Positions 9,260-18,161 of a DNA stretch of 64,000 bases are shown in pieces. The position numbers were made by a program, and so were the translations under genes. Source of the DNA: Streptomyces sp. McG3. Lineage in GTDB: Bacteria; Actinomycetota; Actinomycetes; Streptomycetales; Streptomycetaceae. Where the stretch lies: positions 61,645-125,644 of the forward strand of contig NZ_JAAXYC010000001.1 of assembly GCF_018619185.1 (NCBI RefSeq). The letters run 5' to 3'. Under the pieces are notes generated by a model. It ran no database searches. It was not told the origin of the DNA and worked only from the letters and a program-made list of their open reading frames with translations. Positions within the stretch are counted from its first letter, which is position 1. Each line of letters begins with the position of its first letter.

Positions 9260-9425
9260 GCCCAGTCACCGCTCCAAAGGAAAGGGGGGAAAGCACCGCC
9301 CAGCGGCGCTGAAGTTCCTACCGGCCCGATGCTTCCAGCGGCTCGATCCCGGCCGTAGTCCGCAGAAACAATTTGCATACGGTTCCGGTGGCTGAACGGG
9401 GCGAACTCGAACTACGGTACCGATC
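9260..9425. promoter_or_regulatory. Divergent promoter region, RHS operon / response regulator
   Basis: 166 bp separate the start codons of the divergent RHS gene and response-regulator gene. The right half (around 9360-9420) is locally AT-richer than the coding DNA and should hold both promoters. I could not assign -10/-35 boxes with confidence. Confidence 0.4.
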
Positions 9426-10076
9426 GTGACCATTCGCATACTCCTCGCCGACGACCAGGAATCCGTACGCGTCGGATTCCGCCTCATCCTGGATTCCCAG
9501 CCCGACATGGAGGTGGTCGGCGAGGCGTCCGACGGTCTCCAGGCCGTCGAACTCGCCGCGAAACTCAACCCGGACGTCGTGCTCGCCGACATCCGCATGC
9601 CGCGCCTGGACGGTCTGGAGGTCACCCGGCGGCTCGCCGGGCCCGAGGCCGAGAACCCGATGCGGGTGGTGGTGGTGACGACCTTCGGACTCGACGAGTA
9701 CGTCCACACCGCGCTGCGCAACGGCGCCTGCGGCTTCCTGCTGAAGCGCTCGGGGCCGACGCTGCTGGTGGAGGCGGTGCGCGCCGCGATGGCGGGCGAC
9801 ACGCTGATCAGCCCCTCGCTCACCGTCAGCCTGCTGCAGCACCACCGGGACGCCGGCCGGCCCAAGTCGGCCGAGCCGCTGGACGCGCTGACGGGCCGGG
9901 AGACGGAGATCGCCCGGCTGGTCGCCAAGGGGATGACCAACGCGGAGATCGGGGCCGAGCTCTTCATCTCGGCCGGTACGGCCAAGACGCATGTCGCCAA
10001 CGTCCAGCGCAAGCTGGACGTCCGCAATCGGGTCGGCATCGCCGCCTGGATCTGGGGCAACGGCCTGGAGGAATAG
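9426..10076 (+). CDS. NarL/LuxR-family response regulator (orphan)
   Basis: 216 residues. An N-terminal receiver domain carries the acidic pocket (DD at 9-10), the phospho-acceptor Asp55 (LADIRMP), TT in the switch region and a Lys near 105. The C-terminal LuxR HTH is recognisable from LTGRETEIARLVAKG and NAEIGAELFIS...AKTHVANV. Start is GTG. No histidine kinase is next to it, so it is an orphan or is driven by a distant kinase or by ligand. Its divergence from the RHS-oxygenase-P450 unit makes it a likely regulator of that unit or of the wider cluster. Confidence 0.93.
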   Translation: MTIRILLADDQESVRVGFRLILDSQPDMEVVGEASDGLQAVELAAKLNPDVVLADIRMPRLDGLEVTRRLAGPEAENPMRVVVVTTFGLDEYVHTALRNGACGFLLKRSGPTLLVEAVRAAMAGDTLISPSLTVSLLQHHRDAGRPKSAEPLDALTGRETEIARLVAKGMTNAEIGAELFISAGTAKTHVANVQRKLDVRNRVGIAAWIWGNGLEE

Positions 10077-10235
10077 GGCCTTTCGTCCGGCGACCGACGA
10101 CGCCGCCGCAGGTGCGCGCACCGGGCCCGCTATCCCGGCGTGATCCGGACGGGGACCCGGGCCCGGTGGGCCTGAGCCCGCCGGCGGGGCGGCCCGGCTC
10201 CGGACCGTCTGGAGCCGGGTCCGGAGCCGCTCGGG

Positions 10236-10493
10236 TCACACCGGCGCGCAGACCCCTTTCATGCTGTCGATCAGAGCGAGCACGGCGCGGGCGGACGGCA
10301 GGATCATGCGTCCCTCCCGGGTGAGCCGCGCCCCGGTGGAGTCGCGGGTGAAGAGTTTGGCGCCCATCATCTGTTCCAGACACTTGATCTGATAGCTGAT
10401 AGCCGGCTGCGAATATCCGAGTGCCTTCGCCGCCTGATCCATACGCCCGATCTCGGCCACGAACACAAACGCCCGGAACTCACGCTCATGCAT
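10236..10493 (-). CDS. Stand-alone LysR-type DNA-binding domain protein
   Basis: 85 residues: only the N-terminal winged HTH of a LysR-type regulator (REFRAFVFVAEIGRMDQAAKAL...SQPAISYQIKCLE) plus a short linker helix. The roughly 200-residue effector-binding domain of normal LysR proteins is absent. The ATG at 10493 has a strong AGGGGGAA Shine-Dalgarno, so this is a deliberately expressed short form or a surviving piece of a truncated gene. The recognition helix and wing are intact. It could act as a repressor, or as a competitor of a full-length LysR protein. No effector-domain remnant follows the stop. Confidence 0.75.
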   Translation of the reverse strand: MHEREFRAFVFVAEIGRMDQAAKALGYSQPAISYQIKCLEQMMGAKLFTRDSTGARLTREGRMILPSARAVLALIDSMKGVCAPV

Positions 10494-10659
10494 CAGTTCC
10501 CCCTGTCTCTCGATGGAGCACAAGCGATTGCCAGCGAGTCCGGTGTTCGACCGCCGAATCCACTGGAATTGCTGTCCACTTTCAGCCCACCGGGGGACGA
10601 GGGCAATGGAGGGTGCAGGAAGCTGCACGGGCAAAGTCCGGGCCGGACCCCGGCGCAGA

Positions 10660-10698
10660 CCGAAGGCGCCCTCCCGGGGGATCGGAGGACGCCTTCGG
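10660..10698 (-). terminator. Terminator hairpin after the ABC exporter operon
   Basis: A perfect 9-bp stem (10660-10668 with 10690-10698) and 21-nt loop lie just beyond the permease stop codon on the minus strand. Confidence 0.55.
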
Positions 10699-10714
10699 AG
10701 CAGGGGTGCGTCCG

Positions 10715-13255
10715 TCAGCCGTGGCTGATGGCCGCGAGGACGTTCAGTCGAGCGCCGCGCCGGGCCGGGGCGATCGAGGCGATGACCCCGACCACGGCCG
10801 CGCCCACCACGTAGGCGAGCATCTGCCCCCAGGGCAGCGACAGTTGGTTGACGCCCTGGTCTTCCATGCCGCGAGCCACCGCGAGGCCGAGCGCCCCGCC
10901 CACGACAACACCGAGCACCGCGCCGAAGAGCGAGATCACCACCGACTCGGTCATGATCATGCGCATGGTCTGGCCGCGGCTGAGGCCGATCGCCCGCAGC
11001 GTCCCCATCTCCCGGGTCCGCTCCAGGACCGACAGGGCCAGCGTGTTCACGATGCCGAGGACCGCGATGAGCATGGCCACCCCGAGCAGCGCCTGCACGA
11101 TGGTGAGCATCATGGCGAACCCGCCGCTGAACATCTCGATCACATCGGCGCGGGTCTGCACGGTGACTTCGGGGCTGCCCTTGAGCCGGTTCTCGATCTG
11201 CGACCGGACCTGGCTCTCGTCCGCCCCGCCGGCCAGCTGGAAGTACGCCTGCGAGGGCTGCTTGGAACGGAAGCCCGCCTCGGCGTCCGCCCAGGGCACG
11301 ACCATCCCGTTCGACAGGGTCGAGTCCGCGAAGACCCCGGCCACCCGGTAGGTGTGGGAGTCACCGCGCTGGAGCTGGACCTCGATCCGGTCGCCGACCT
11401 TCGCCCCCCGGCTCTTCGCCGTGCTCTCGTTCACGATCACGGCCCCGGCGGGCAGGGTCTCGATGCTCCCGTCCACCCGCTTCAGGCCGAGCACCTCGCG
11501 GGCCTTCGCCCAGTCCTGCCAGGAGGCGACCGCCTGGTTCTCCTTGCCGATCTTCGCCGTGTCCATGGTGGCGGCGGCGACGTTCCGCACCCCGGGCACC
11601 TGGGCGATCCCGGCCAGGGCCTCCGGAGCGATCGAGGCGGAGGACGCCGAACCCGCTTCGCCCATGGCCACCAGTTCGGCCTTGAGGTCCCGCTTGATGT
11701 CGCCGGCGACGCTGTTCTCGGCCGAGACGGCCACGGTGCTGATGGCCGTGACCAGCGCCACGCCGATCATCATCGCCGAAGCGGTGATGGCCGTACGGCG
11801 CGGGTTGCGGGCCGAGTTGCTGCGGCCGAGCGATCCCGGCGTAGAGCGGGCGAACACCGCGCCGAGCACCTGGACCGACGGCTTGCTGAACAGCGGGGTG
11901 AGCAGGGAGACGCCGACGAAGGCCAGCAGCACGCCCGGGATGATCAACGAGGCTCCGCCGGACCCGAAGAGCCCGAGGGCCAGGAGAAGGGCGCCGAGGC
12001 CGAGCATGATCCCACCGGTCCAGGTCTGTCCCCGGTGCCTGCCCTGCGGTGCGGCGGCGGCGCGGATCACCGCGATGGGGGCGACCTTGGAGGCCCGTAC
12101 GGCGGGGAAGAGCGCGGACAGCATCGTCACGAGGATGCCCACGGCGAACGAGGTGACCACCGCTCCGGTGGGCACGCCCAGCCCGGCGACCTGAAGCCCG
12201 TCGGTGGACGAGGCCATCATGTCGGCCCCCAGGGCCCCGATGCCGACCCCGGCGGCCAGTCCCAGGACCGACGAGACGAGGCCGACCACGAACGACTCCA
12301 CGAGCACGGAGTTGATCATCTGCTTGCGGCTGGCGCCCAGGGCCCGCAGCAGGGCCAGTTCGCGCATCCGCTGGGCGATGATGATCGAGAAGGTGTTGAC
12401 GATCAGGAAGATGCCGACGAACACCGCGACACCGGCGAAGCCGAGGAGCAGCATGCCCATCATGTCCAGCATGCCGCGGGACTTGTCGGAGGCCTTCTTG
12501 GCCAGCTCCTTGCCGGTCAGCACGTCGTAGCCGCCGCCGAGCTGCTTGCCGAGCGCCGCCTGTACGGTGCCGGCGGCGGCGCCGTCCGCGAGCGTGACCT
12601 TGATGCCGGAGAAGCTGTCGGCCCGGCCCAGCATGAGCCGCTGCGCGACCGGATCGGTGAAGGCCACCGTCTGCTCGCCACCGATGGAGTCCCGGTCGCC
12701 GGAGTAGCCGAAGACTCCGGCCACCACGAACGTCCGGCGGGGCTCGTTCGTCAGCACGCCGACCCGGTCGCCGACCTTGAGCCCGGCCTTCTCGGCGAGG
12801 CCGGCGTTGACGGCCACCTCGTCGGCCGCGCGCGGTCCCTGGCCCGAGCGGAGCTTGATCAGCCCGCTCTCACCGCGCCAGCTCTCGCCGTAGCGGGGGC
12901 CGCCCGTACCGGGCACCACCTTGCCGTCCTTGCCGATGGCCCGCGCGCCCTCGGCGAGCACCAGCCCGCGCGCCTCGGCGACGCCGTCGACCTGGGAGGC
13001 CCGCTGGACCGCCGCGGCGTCCACCGGGGGAACCACCGCGGTCTCGCCCTCGGCCTCCACCGCGGGCTTCAGCGCCGCGTGCAGGTCGATGTCGGCGTAG
13101 GCGCCGGTGAACTGGGCGTCGATGGAGCGGTTCAGGGTGTCCTTGATGACCATGGAACCGGATACGAACATGACCGCCAGGACGACCGCGAGGCCCGACA
13201 GGACCAGCCGCAGCTTCCGGGACAGCAGGCTCTTGAGAGTGAAGGTCAGCATCAC
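10715..13255 (-). CDS. ABC transporter permease, FtsX/MacB type
   Basis: 846 residues with one N-terminal membrane segment (about 15-36), a MacB-like extracytoplasmic domain, an FtsX three-helix bundle (about 255-390), two further hydrophobic helices around 415-460, a second extracytoplasmic domain and a final FtsX bundle (about 720-840). This duplicated FtsX plan is typical of Streptomyces lipoprotein, peptide or antibiotic exporters. Its ATG overlaps the stop of the ATPase gene by four bases, so the two are translationally coupled. The likely role is export of, or self-protection against, the product of the neighbouring peptide cluster. This is inferred from position only. Confidence 0.93.
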   Translation of the reverse strand: MMLTFTLKSLLSRKLRLVLSGLAVVLAVMFVSGSMVIKDTLNRSIDAQFTGAYADIDLHAALKPAVEAEGETAVVPPVDAAAVQRASQVDGVAEARGLVLAEGARAIGKDGKVVPGTGGPRYGESWRGESGLIKLRSGQGPRAADEVAVNAGLAEKAGLKVGDRVGVLTNEPRRTFVVAGVFGYSGDRDSIGGEQTVAFTDPVAQRLMLGRADSFSGIKVTLADGAAAGTVQAALGKQLGGGYDVLTGKELAKKASDKSRGMLDMMGMLLLGFAGVAVFVGIFLIVNTFSIIIAQRMRELALLRALGASRKQMINSVLVESFVVGLVSSVLGLAAGVGIGALGADMMASSTDGLQVAGLGVPTGAVVTSFAVGILVTMLSALFPAVRASKVAPIAVIRAAAAPQGRHRGQTWTGGIMLGLGALLLALGLFGSGGASLIIPGVLLAFVGVSLLTPLFSKPSVQVLGAVFARSTPGSLGRSNSARNPRRTAITASAMMIGVALVTAISTVAVSAENSVAGDIKRDLKAELVAMGEAGSASSASIAPEALAGIAQVPGVRNVAAATMDTAKIGKENQAVASWQDWAKAREVLGLKRVDGSIETLPAGAVIVNESTAKSRGAKVGDRIEVQLQRGDSHTYRVAGVFADSTLSNGMVVPWADAEAGFRSKQPSQAYFQLAGGADESQVRSQIENRLKGSPEVTVQTRADVIEMFSGGFAMMLTIVQALLGVAMLIAVLGIVNTLALSVLERTREMGTLRAIGLSRGQTMRMIMTESVVISLFGAVLGVVVGGALGLAVARGMEDQGVNQLSLPWGQMLAYVVGAAVVGVIASIAPARRGARLNVLAAISHG

Positions 13256-14022
13256 GCGGCCCCGGTCCTGCCGTCGAGCGAGCGCATCGTGTCGATGACC
13301 GCGTCCGCGGTCGGCTCGCTCAGCTCGGTCACGACGCGGCCGTCGGCCAGGAAGATGACCCGGTCCGAGTACGACGCGGCGCGCGGGTCGTGCGTCACCA
13401 TGACCACCGTCTGGCCGAGCGACCGCACCGAGTCCCGGAGGAATTCGAGCACCTCGGTGCCGGACACGGAGTCCAGGTTGCCGGTCGGCTCGTCGGCGAA
13501 GATGACCTCGGGCTGGGAGACCAGGGCCCGGGCGCAGGCGACGCGCTGCTGCTGCCCGCCGGAGAGCTCGGTGGGGCGGTGCCCCAGCCGGTCGGCGAGG
13601 CCCACCGTGTCGACCACCCGGTCGAACCAGTCCTTGGACGGCTTGCGCCCCGCGATCGACAGCGGCAGCAGGATGTTCTCCTCGGCCGTCAGCGTCGGGA
13701 GCAGGTTGAACTGCTGGAAGATGAAGCCGATCCGGGTGCGGCGCAGCAGCGTCAGCTCCTTGTCGGACATGTCGCTGACCCGGGCGTCGCCGATGAAGAC
13801 CTCGCCCTCCGTCAGCGTGTCCAGACCCGCCAGCGTGTGCATGAGCGTGGACTTGCCGGAACCGGAGGGCCCCATGATGGCGGTGAACTCACCGGCGGCG
13901 AAGTCGACGTCCACTCCGCGCAGTGCGGCGACCTGTGCCTCTCCCTTGCCGTACAGCTTCGTCACACCGACAGCTCGCGCCACGGTCTGACGCTTGGTCA
14001 TCGTCGGAATGGTCACGGTCAT
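13252..14022 (-). CDS. ABC transporter ATP-binding protein, LolD/MacB type
   Basis: 256 residues. Walker A GPSGSGKST, Q-loop FIFQQFNLLP, signature LSGGQQQR, Walker B VIFADEPTGNLDS and switch VMVTHDP are all intact. Members of this group energise FtsX-type permeases such as the coupled gene downstream. A GGGGAG Shine-Dalgarno precedes the ATG at 14022. A second in-frame ATG seven codons later would also be acceptable. Confidence 0.95.
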   Translation of the reverse strand: MTVTIPTMTKRQTVARAVGVTKLYGKGEAQVAALRGVDVDFAAGEFTAIMGPSGSGKSTLMHTLAGLDTLTEGEVFIGDARVSDMSDKELTLLRRTRIGFIFQQFNLLPTLTAEENILLPLSIAGRKPSKDWFDRVVDTVGLADRLGHRPTELSGGQQQRVACARALVSQPEVIFADEPTGNLDSVSGTEVLEFLRDSVRSLGQTVVMVTHDPRAASYSDRVIFLADGRVVTELSEPTADAVIDTMRSLDGRTGAA

Positions 14023-14278
14023 GACTCACACTCCCCACACGGGTTGATTCGGACAGTCCATGACCGGAGCACTGTGCACCGTGTCCGGCGGTTGCCAAGG
14101 AGCCTAGGAGTCGCCTGGATACGGCCACATCTCCCGAACGGCATAGATGATCCTTGCCGCGATGCGGCGATCCGAGCACAGATCGAACTCTTGAAACCAG
14201 GCATGTGCCGAACGGCAGAGCCCGCCTAACGTGCCGACCGGATGAAGCGCTCCCGGCGTCACGGCACGGAGGACGGGC

Positions 14279-15502
14279 ATGACCGGCACACAGACCCTTT
14301 CCAAGTACTGGATGCTCACCAACGAGTTCACCCAGAACCCCTATCCCGTGCTCGAACACGTGCGGAGCGAGGGCCCGGTGCGCGAGCTGTCGTTCCCGGA
14401 CGGCGGACGGGCCTGGGTGGTGACCCGGTATGAGGAGGCGAAGGCGGCCCTCGCCGACCCCCGCCTCAGCCGTGACATCCATGTGCACTACCGCCTGATG
14501 TCCGAGCGCACGGGGCGCGCGCTGACGCCCCCGCCCGAGGAGGCGAACCACCTCGCCAACCTGGAGCCGCCCCGGCACACCCCGCTGCGCCGGGCGATCA
14601 GTTTCGCGTTCACCCCGCGCCGGGCCGAGGCCCTGCGGCCGAAGGTGGAGCGGATCGCCGACGACCTCCTGGACCGGCTCGGCTCAGACCCCGAGGCGGA
14701 GCTGATCGCCGGGTACGCCGACCCGCTGCCCGTCATCACCATCGCCGAGCTGATGGGCGTACCCGCCGACGCCTGGCCGGACTTCCTGCGCTGGTCGACC
14801 GCGTTGCGCACGCACTCCCCCACGGACAGCTCCGGGGTCCTGGACCGCAACGTCCAGGAGCTGTCGGCCTACATGGCCGACCTGATCGCCCGCAAGGAAC
14901 GCGAGCCGGGCGAGGACCTGCTCTCCGCGCTGATCCACGCCGCCCCGGAGAACCGCCTCACCAGCACCGAGATCCTCTCCACCGGCTTCGCCCTGATGAC
15001 CGGCGGCAACGACACCACCGCGAGCCTGGTCGGCGGGGTGATCGCCGCCCTGCTCACGCACCCCCGGGAGCGGACCCGGCTGCTGGCCGACTCCGGCCGC
15101 TGGGGCAAGTCGATGGACGAGCTGATCCGCTACGTGAGCCCCATCAGCAACGCCCTGCAACGCGTCACCACCGAGCCGGTCGACGTGGGCGGCGTGACCA
15201 TCCCGGCCGGCGAGGTCGTCGTCGTCTGCGTCATGTCGACCAACCGGGACACCGGCCAGTTCCCCGGCCACCCCGACCGGCTCGACCTCGACCGGGTCAA
15301 GCCCGCCCACCTCAGCTTCGGCTTCGGCATCCACTACTGCTCCGGCGCCCACCTGGCGAAGGTCATCACGGAGGTCTCCGCCCGCCGGCTCTTCGAGCGC
15401 TTCCCGGCGGCCCGGCTCGCGGTCGACCCGTCCCTGCTGCGCTACCAGCAGAACGTGGTGGTGCGCCCGTTGGAGGCGCTGCCGGTCCTGCTGCGCCCCT
15501 GA
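14279..15502 (+). CDS. Cytochrome P450 (CYP107/105-like)
   Basis: A 407-residue bacterial P450. The I-helix GGNDTT is canonical, the K-helix has ELIR (ExxR), and the heme loop FGFGIHYCSGAHLAK places Cys354 as the ligand. It is transcribed alone, divergently from the ABC exporter and convergently with the UbiB-like gene. It differs clearly from the P450 at 3-4 kb (different I-helix and heme-loop residues), so it is a second independent tailoring enzyme, not a duplicate. The ferredoxin partner is not encoded nearby and the substrate is unknown. Confidence 0.95.
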   Translation: MTGTQTLSKYWMLTNEFTQNPYPVLEHVRSEGPVRELSFPDGGRAWVVTRYEEAKAALADPRLSRDIHVHYRLMSERTGRALTPPPEEANHLANLEPPRHTPLRRAISFAFTPRRAEALRPKVERIADDLLDRLGSDPEAELIAGYADPLPVITIAELMGVPADAWPDFLRWSTALRTHSPTDSSGVLDRNVQELSAYMADLIARKEREPGEDLLSALIHAAPENRLTSTEILSTGFALMTGGNDTTASLVGGVIAALLTHPRERTRLLADSGRWGKSMDELIRYVSPISNALQRVTTEPVDVGGVTIPAGEVVVVCVMSTNRDTGQFPGHPDRLDLDRVKPAHLSFGFGIHYCSGAHLAKVITEVSARRLFERFPAARLAVDPSLLRYQQNVVVRPLEALPVLLRP

Positions 15503-15530
15503 CCCGGCGGGAGTGCCGGGCGCCGGGTCA
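15500..15530. terminator. Shared bidirectional terminator built from both stop codons
   Basis: A perfect 10-bp stem (15500-15509 with 15521-15530, 11-nt loop) begins with the TGA of the plus-strand P450 and ends with the TCA complement of the minus-strand UbiB-like stop codon. One hairpin can therefore serve both convergent genes. Confidence 0.65.
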
Positions 15531-17600
15531 CGGTGTCCGGCGCATCGCCGTGTAGAGCGCCCTGAGCGTGAGGATCGCGCTGACCGCGAGCACGTGGTAG
15601 CCGATGAGCGGGTACAGCTCCAACTGGCTCGACACCCTCGGTCCCCTGCCGGTGCCGAACACCATCAGCAGCACCCCCATCAGACCGGTGCAGGCCGCCA
15701 TCAGGGTCACCATCACCTGGTGGATCAGCCCGGAGACGAACCGGCGCTCCCGTTCGTCCGCGAGCACCCGGACCCGGATCCCGAGCCGCCCCTCCTCCAG
15801 TGAGGCGCTGATGCGCTCGGCCCGCCGCGGCAGCCGCCGCAACATCGGGAGCACCGACAGCAGCTCCTGGGTGGCCGCCTGCGCCACGGTGGCGAAGACC
15901 CCGCCCGGGGCGCTCTTCCCGCCCTCCCCCTTCGGCTTCCCGTAACCGATCCGGTCGGCCAGCAGCCCGAGGGCGAACCCCCGTGCCTCGTCGAGGATGT
16001 TGAACCCCGGGGCGAGGCGGGTGAGGGTCCCCTCGATCGTGGCGAGCGCCCGGAACACCGCCGCCACCTCGGGCGGCACCGCGAGGCCGAACCGCGCGAA
16101 CATGCGGAACAGCGCGGTGAACATCTCCGTGTCGGGCTGGGCCGCGGCCCCCAGGTGACGTGCCATGAAGCGCCCCAGCTCGCGCTCCAGCAGCAACTGG
16201 TCCGGTATCAGCTCCTCGTGCGTCGTGGCACGGGTGCCGAGCAGACTGATCACCGCGTCGTGGAGCCCGGCGGGGTCACCTCGGCCCACCGCCACCAGCA
16301 GTTCCTGGATGGAGATCTGCACCGACGGGTCGATGCGTCCGACCGAACCGAAGTCGATGAGCCCGATGCGCCCGTCGTCCAGCAGCAGTATGTTCCCGGG
16401 GTGCGGGTCGGCGTGGAAGACGCCCACCCGGAGGATCTGGTGGAGCATCGAGCCGATCGCCGTGCGGGCCAGCGTCTCCCGGTCGAGACCGGCCCTGTCG
16501 GCGGCCGCCCCCGCCCGGTCGAAGGTGACGCCCTCCATCCACTCCTGCACCAGGACCCGGTCCGTGGTGAACGCGTAGTGCACCCGGGGGATGCGCACCG
16601 GCGCGTCCGCCTCGTAGCCGCCGGTCACCTTGGCCACGGTGGACGAGTTGCGCGCCTCGATCCGGAAGTCGAGCTCCTCCCGTACGGACTCGGCGAACCC
16701 GTCGCCCAGTTCGCGCAGGCCGAGCACCTGCGCCGAGCGCAGCCGGCTCTGCAGACCGCGGCTGATGGAGAGCACGATGTCCAGGTCCCGCTCGACGGCC
16801 TCCCGGATGCCGGGCCGCTGGATCTTGACGACGACCGTGGGGCCGCCGCTCAGCCGGGCCCGGTGGACCTGGGCGATGGAGGCGGCCGCCAGGGGCTTGT
16901 GCTCGATCCAGTCGAAGACCTCGGAGACCGGCTTCCCCAACTGCTTGCGCAGCACCGCCTCGACCTCGGGCCAGGGCGCCGGGGGCACATCGCTCTGCAG
17001 CCGGCTCAGCTCGTCGATGAAGTGCGCGGGCAGCAGATCCCGCCGGGTGGAGAGCACCTGGCCGAGCTTGACGAACGCGCCCCCGCACTCCTCCAGCGCC
17101 ATCCGCGCCGAGGCCGCGCACTGCTCTCCGTACGGTCCGGGCTGCATCGCCCGGTGCCAGGCGCTCCGACCGCGCAGCACCCGGCCCAGACCGTGCTTCA
17201 CGAAGATCCGGCTGATCCGGGAGTAGCGGCGGGCCCGCCGCATCCGGTCCCCGAGGCCGCGCACCAGGTGCAGTGGCCGGGCCCAGCTGCCGTGCGGCAG
17301 GAACACCTCCAGAACCACCAGAGCGGCCATCGCGGCGAACAGCGCCAGCGGGATCTGCATGGTGGAGAGCGCGCCCAGGTCCTTCTCGCTGTTCCGCATC
17401 AGCCGGCCGTACACCGCGAGGGCCCCGACCCCCACCAGGCCCGCGCCGAACGCGCGCAAGGGGCCGACCCTGATGCCCAGGAGCCGCCGCGAGGCCGTGG
17501 AGACGCCGAAGGCGAGCAGGCCGAGCAGGACCACGGCGGTCAGGGCGAGGAGGAGGACGAGGGGCAGGTCGTTGAAGACGCCGTCGGCCAGTACTGCCAT
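15528..17600 (-). CDS. ABC1/AarF/UbiB-family atypical kinase-like membrane protein
   Basis: 690 residues. Three N-terminal membrane segments precede an ABC1 (UbiB/ADCK) domain with the family hallmarks: KLGQ near residue 177, the Ala-rich AAASIAQVH loop replacing the glycine loop, a catalytic Lys in VVVKIQRPG, and DPHPGN near 395 followed by DFGS. Two more hydrophobic helices lie at the C-terminus. Such proteins are membrane ATPases/kinases linked to isoprenoid-quinone and lipid metabolism. A single gene in a biosynthetic region may be accessory, or simply chromosomal background. The ATG at 17600 follows GAGGGAG; an upstream in-frame ATG lacks a ribosome site. Confidence 0.9.
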   Translation of the reverse strand: MAVLADGVFNDLPLVLLLALTAVVLLGLLAFGVSTASRRLLGIRVGPLRAFGAGLVGVGALAVYGRLMRNSEKDLGALSTMQIPLALFAAMAALVVLEVFLPHGSWARPLHLVRGLGDRMRRARRYSRISRIFVKHGLGRVLRGRSAWHRAMQPGPYGEQCAASARMALEECGGAFVKLGQVLSTRRDLLPAHFIDELSRLQSDVPPAPWPEVEAVLRKQLGKPVSEVFDWIEHKPLAAASIAQVHRARLSGGPTVVVKIQRPGIREAVERDLDIVLSISRGLQSRLRSAQVLGLRELGDGFAESVREELDFRIEARNSSTVAKVTGGYEADAPVRIPRVHYAFTTDRVLVQEWMEGVTFDRAGAAADRAGLDRETLARTAIGSMLHQILRVGVFHADPHPGNILLLDDGRIGLIDFGSVGRIDPSVQISIQELLVAVGRGDPAGLHDAVISLLGTRATTHEELIPDQLLLERELGRFMARHLGAAAQPDTEMFTALFRMFARFGLAVPPEVAAVFRALATIEGTLTRLAPGFNILDEARGFALGLLADRIGYGKPKGEGGKSAPGGVFATVAQAATQELLSVLPMLRRLPRRAERISASLEEGRLGIRVRVLADERERRFVSGLIHQVMVTLMAACTGLMGVLLMVFGTGRGPRVSSQLELYPLIGYHVLAVSAILTLRALYTAMRRTP

Positions 17601-17848
17601 GAAACCGCTCCCTCGGTAGGTCGCGGGCCACCCTAGGCGCAACTGCTGCGAGGACTCGGGGATGTGGCAGCTTCATGCAAGGGCGGCGGTCGCCGCTCCA
17701 CCCGGGCGGCCTTGCGGATTTCTGTACCGCGCCATGAGGAACCCTCTTCGGGAGGTGAGAGAAACACGCACAGATTCCTCCGGAAGACCGCCCGACTCTG
17801 TGACCGCGGGGCCTCGGAGAGGCCCGTTCCGCGAACAGAGGAGGCACC

Positions 17849-18088
17849 ATGCGTGAAGGTCCCAACTCCCCTGTCCAGGTGCAGCACCCGCTGGAAGTGC
17901 TGGAGGACATCGAGGAAGAGGCGTCGAGGAACACCGAGGGACTGCTGTACGCCGCTCCCGCTCCGTGGGCCCAGCTGCTCGCCCAGTATGTGGACTCCCT
18001 CAACGAACTCGTCGCCCAGGGGCACGAGTTCAACAGACCCGCCGAGATACACACCCTCGACGAGGGGCACGCCGGCGGCTGTGGCTGA
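17849..18088 (+). CDS. Small acidic protein of unknown function, C-terminal GGCG
   Basis: 79 residues, strongly supported as a gene by AGAGGAGG seven bases before the ATG and an 18-bp terminator directly after the stop. The protein is acidic and helical in the middle (PLEVLEDIEEEASRNTEGLL, then WAQLLAQYVDSLNELV). Its tail has no predicted structure and ends DEGHAGGCG. There is no signal peptide or membrane segment. I do not recognise a family. The size and Gly-Gly-Cys-Gly tail resemble a peptide-modification precursor or a small partner protein, but no modifying enzyme sits beside it, so I do not call it a RiPP. Confidence 0.75.
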   Translation: MREGPNSPVQVQHPLEVLEDIEEEASRNTEGLLYAAPAPWAQLLAQYVDSLNELVAQGHEFNRPAEIHTLDEGHAGGCG

Positions 18089-18104
18089 CCGGGGCCGGAC
18101 AACG

Positions 18105-18145
18105 CCTTCGGGGCCCGTCCCCCTCCTGGGGACGGGCCCCGAAGG
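18105..18145. terminator. Strong bidirectional terminator
   Basis: A perfect 18-bp stem (18105-18122 with 18128-18145) and 5-nt loop CTCCT lie between the convergent stops of the 79-residue protein and the SARP regulator. It is one of the most stable hairpins in the window. Confidence 0.85.
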
Positions 18146-18161
18146 GGCGGGCGAACCGGCG

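Noticed and set aside
17849..18088. Calling the 79-residue protein a lanthipeptide or other RiPP precursor
   Set aside because: No modifying enzyme, transporter or protease of any RiPP class lies next to it; kept as an unknown small protein.
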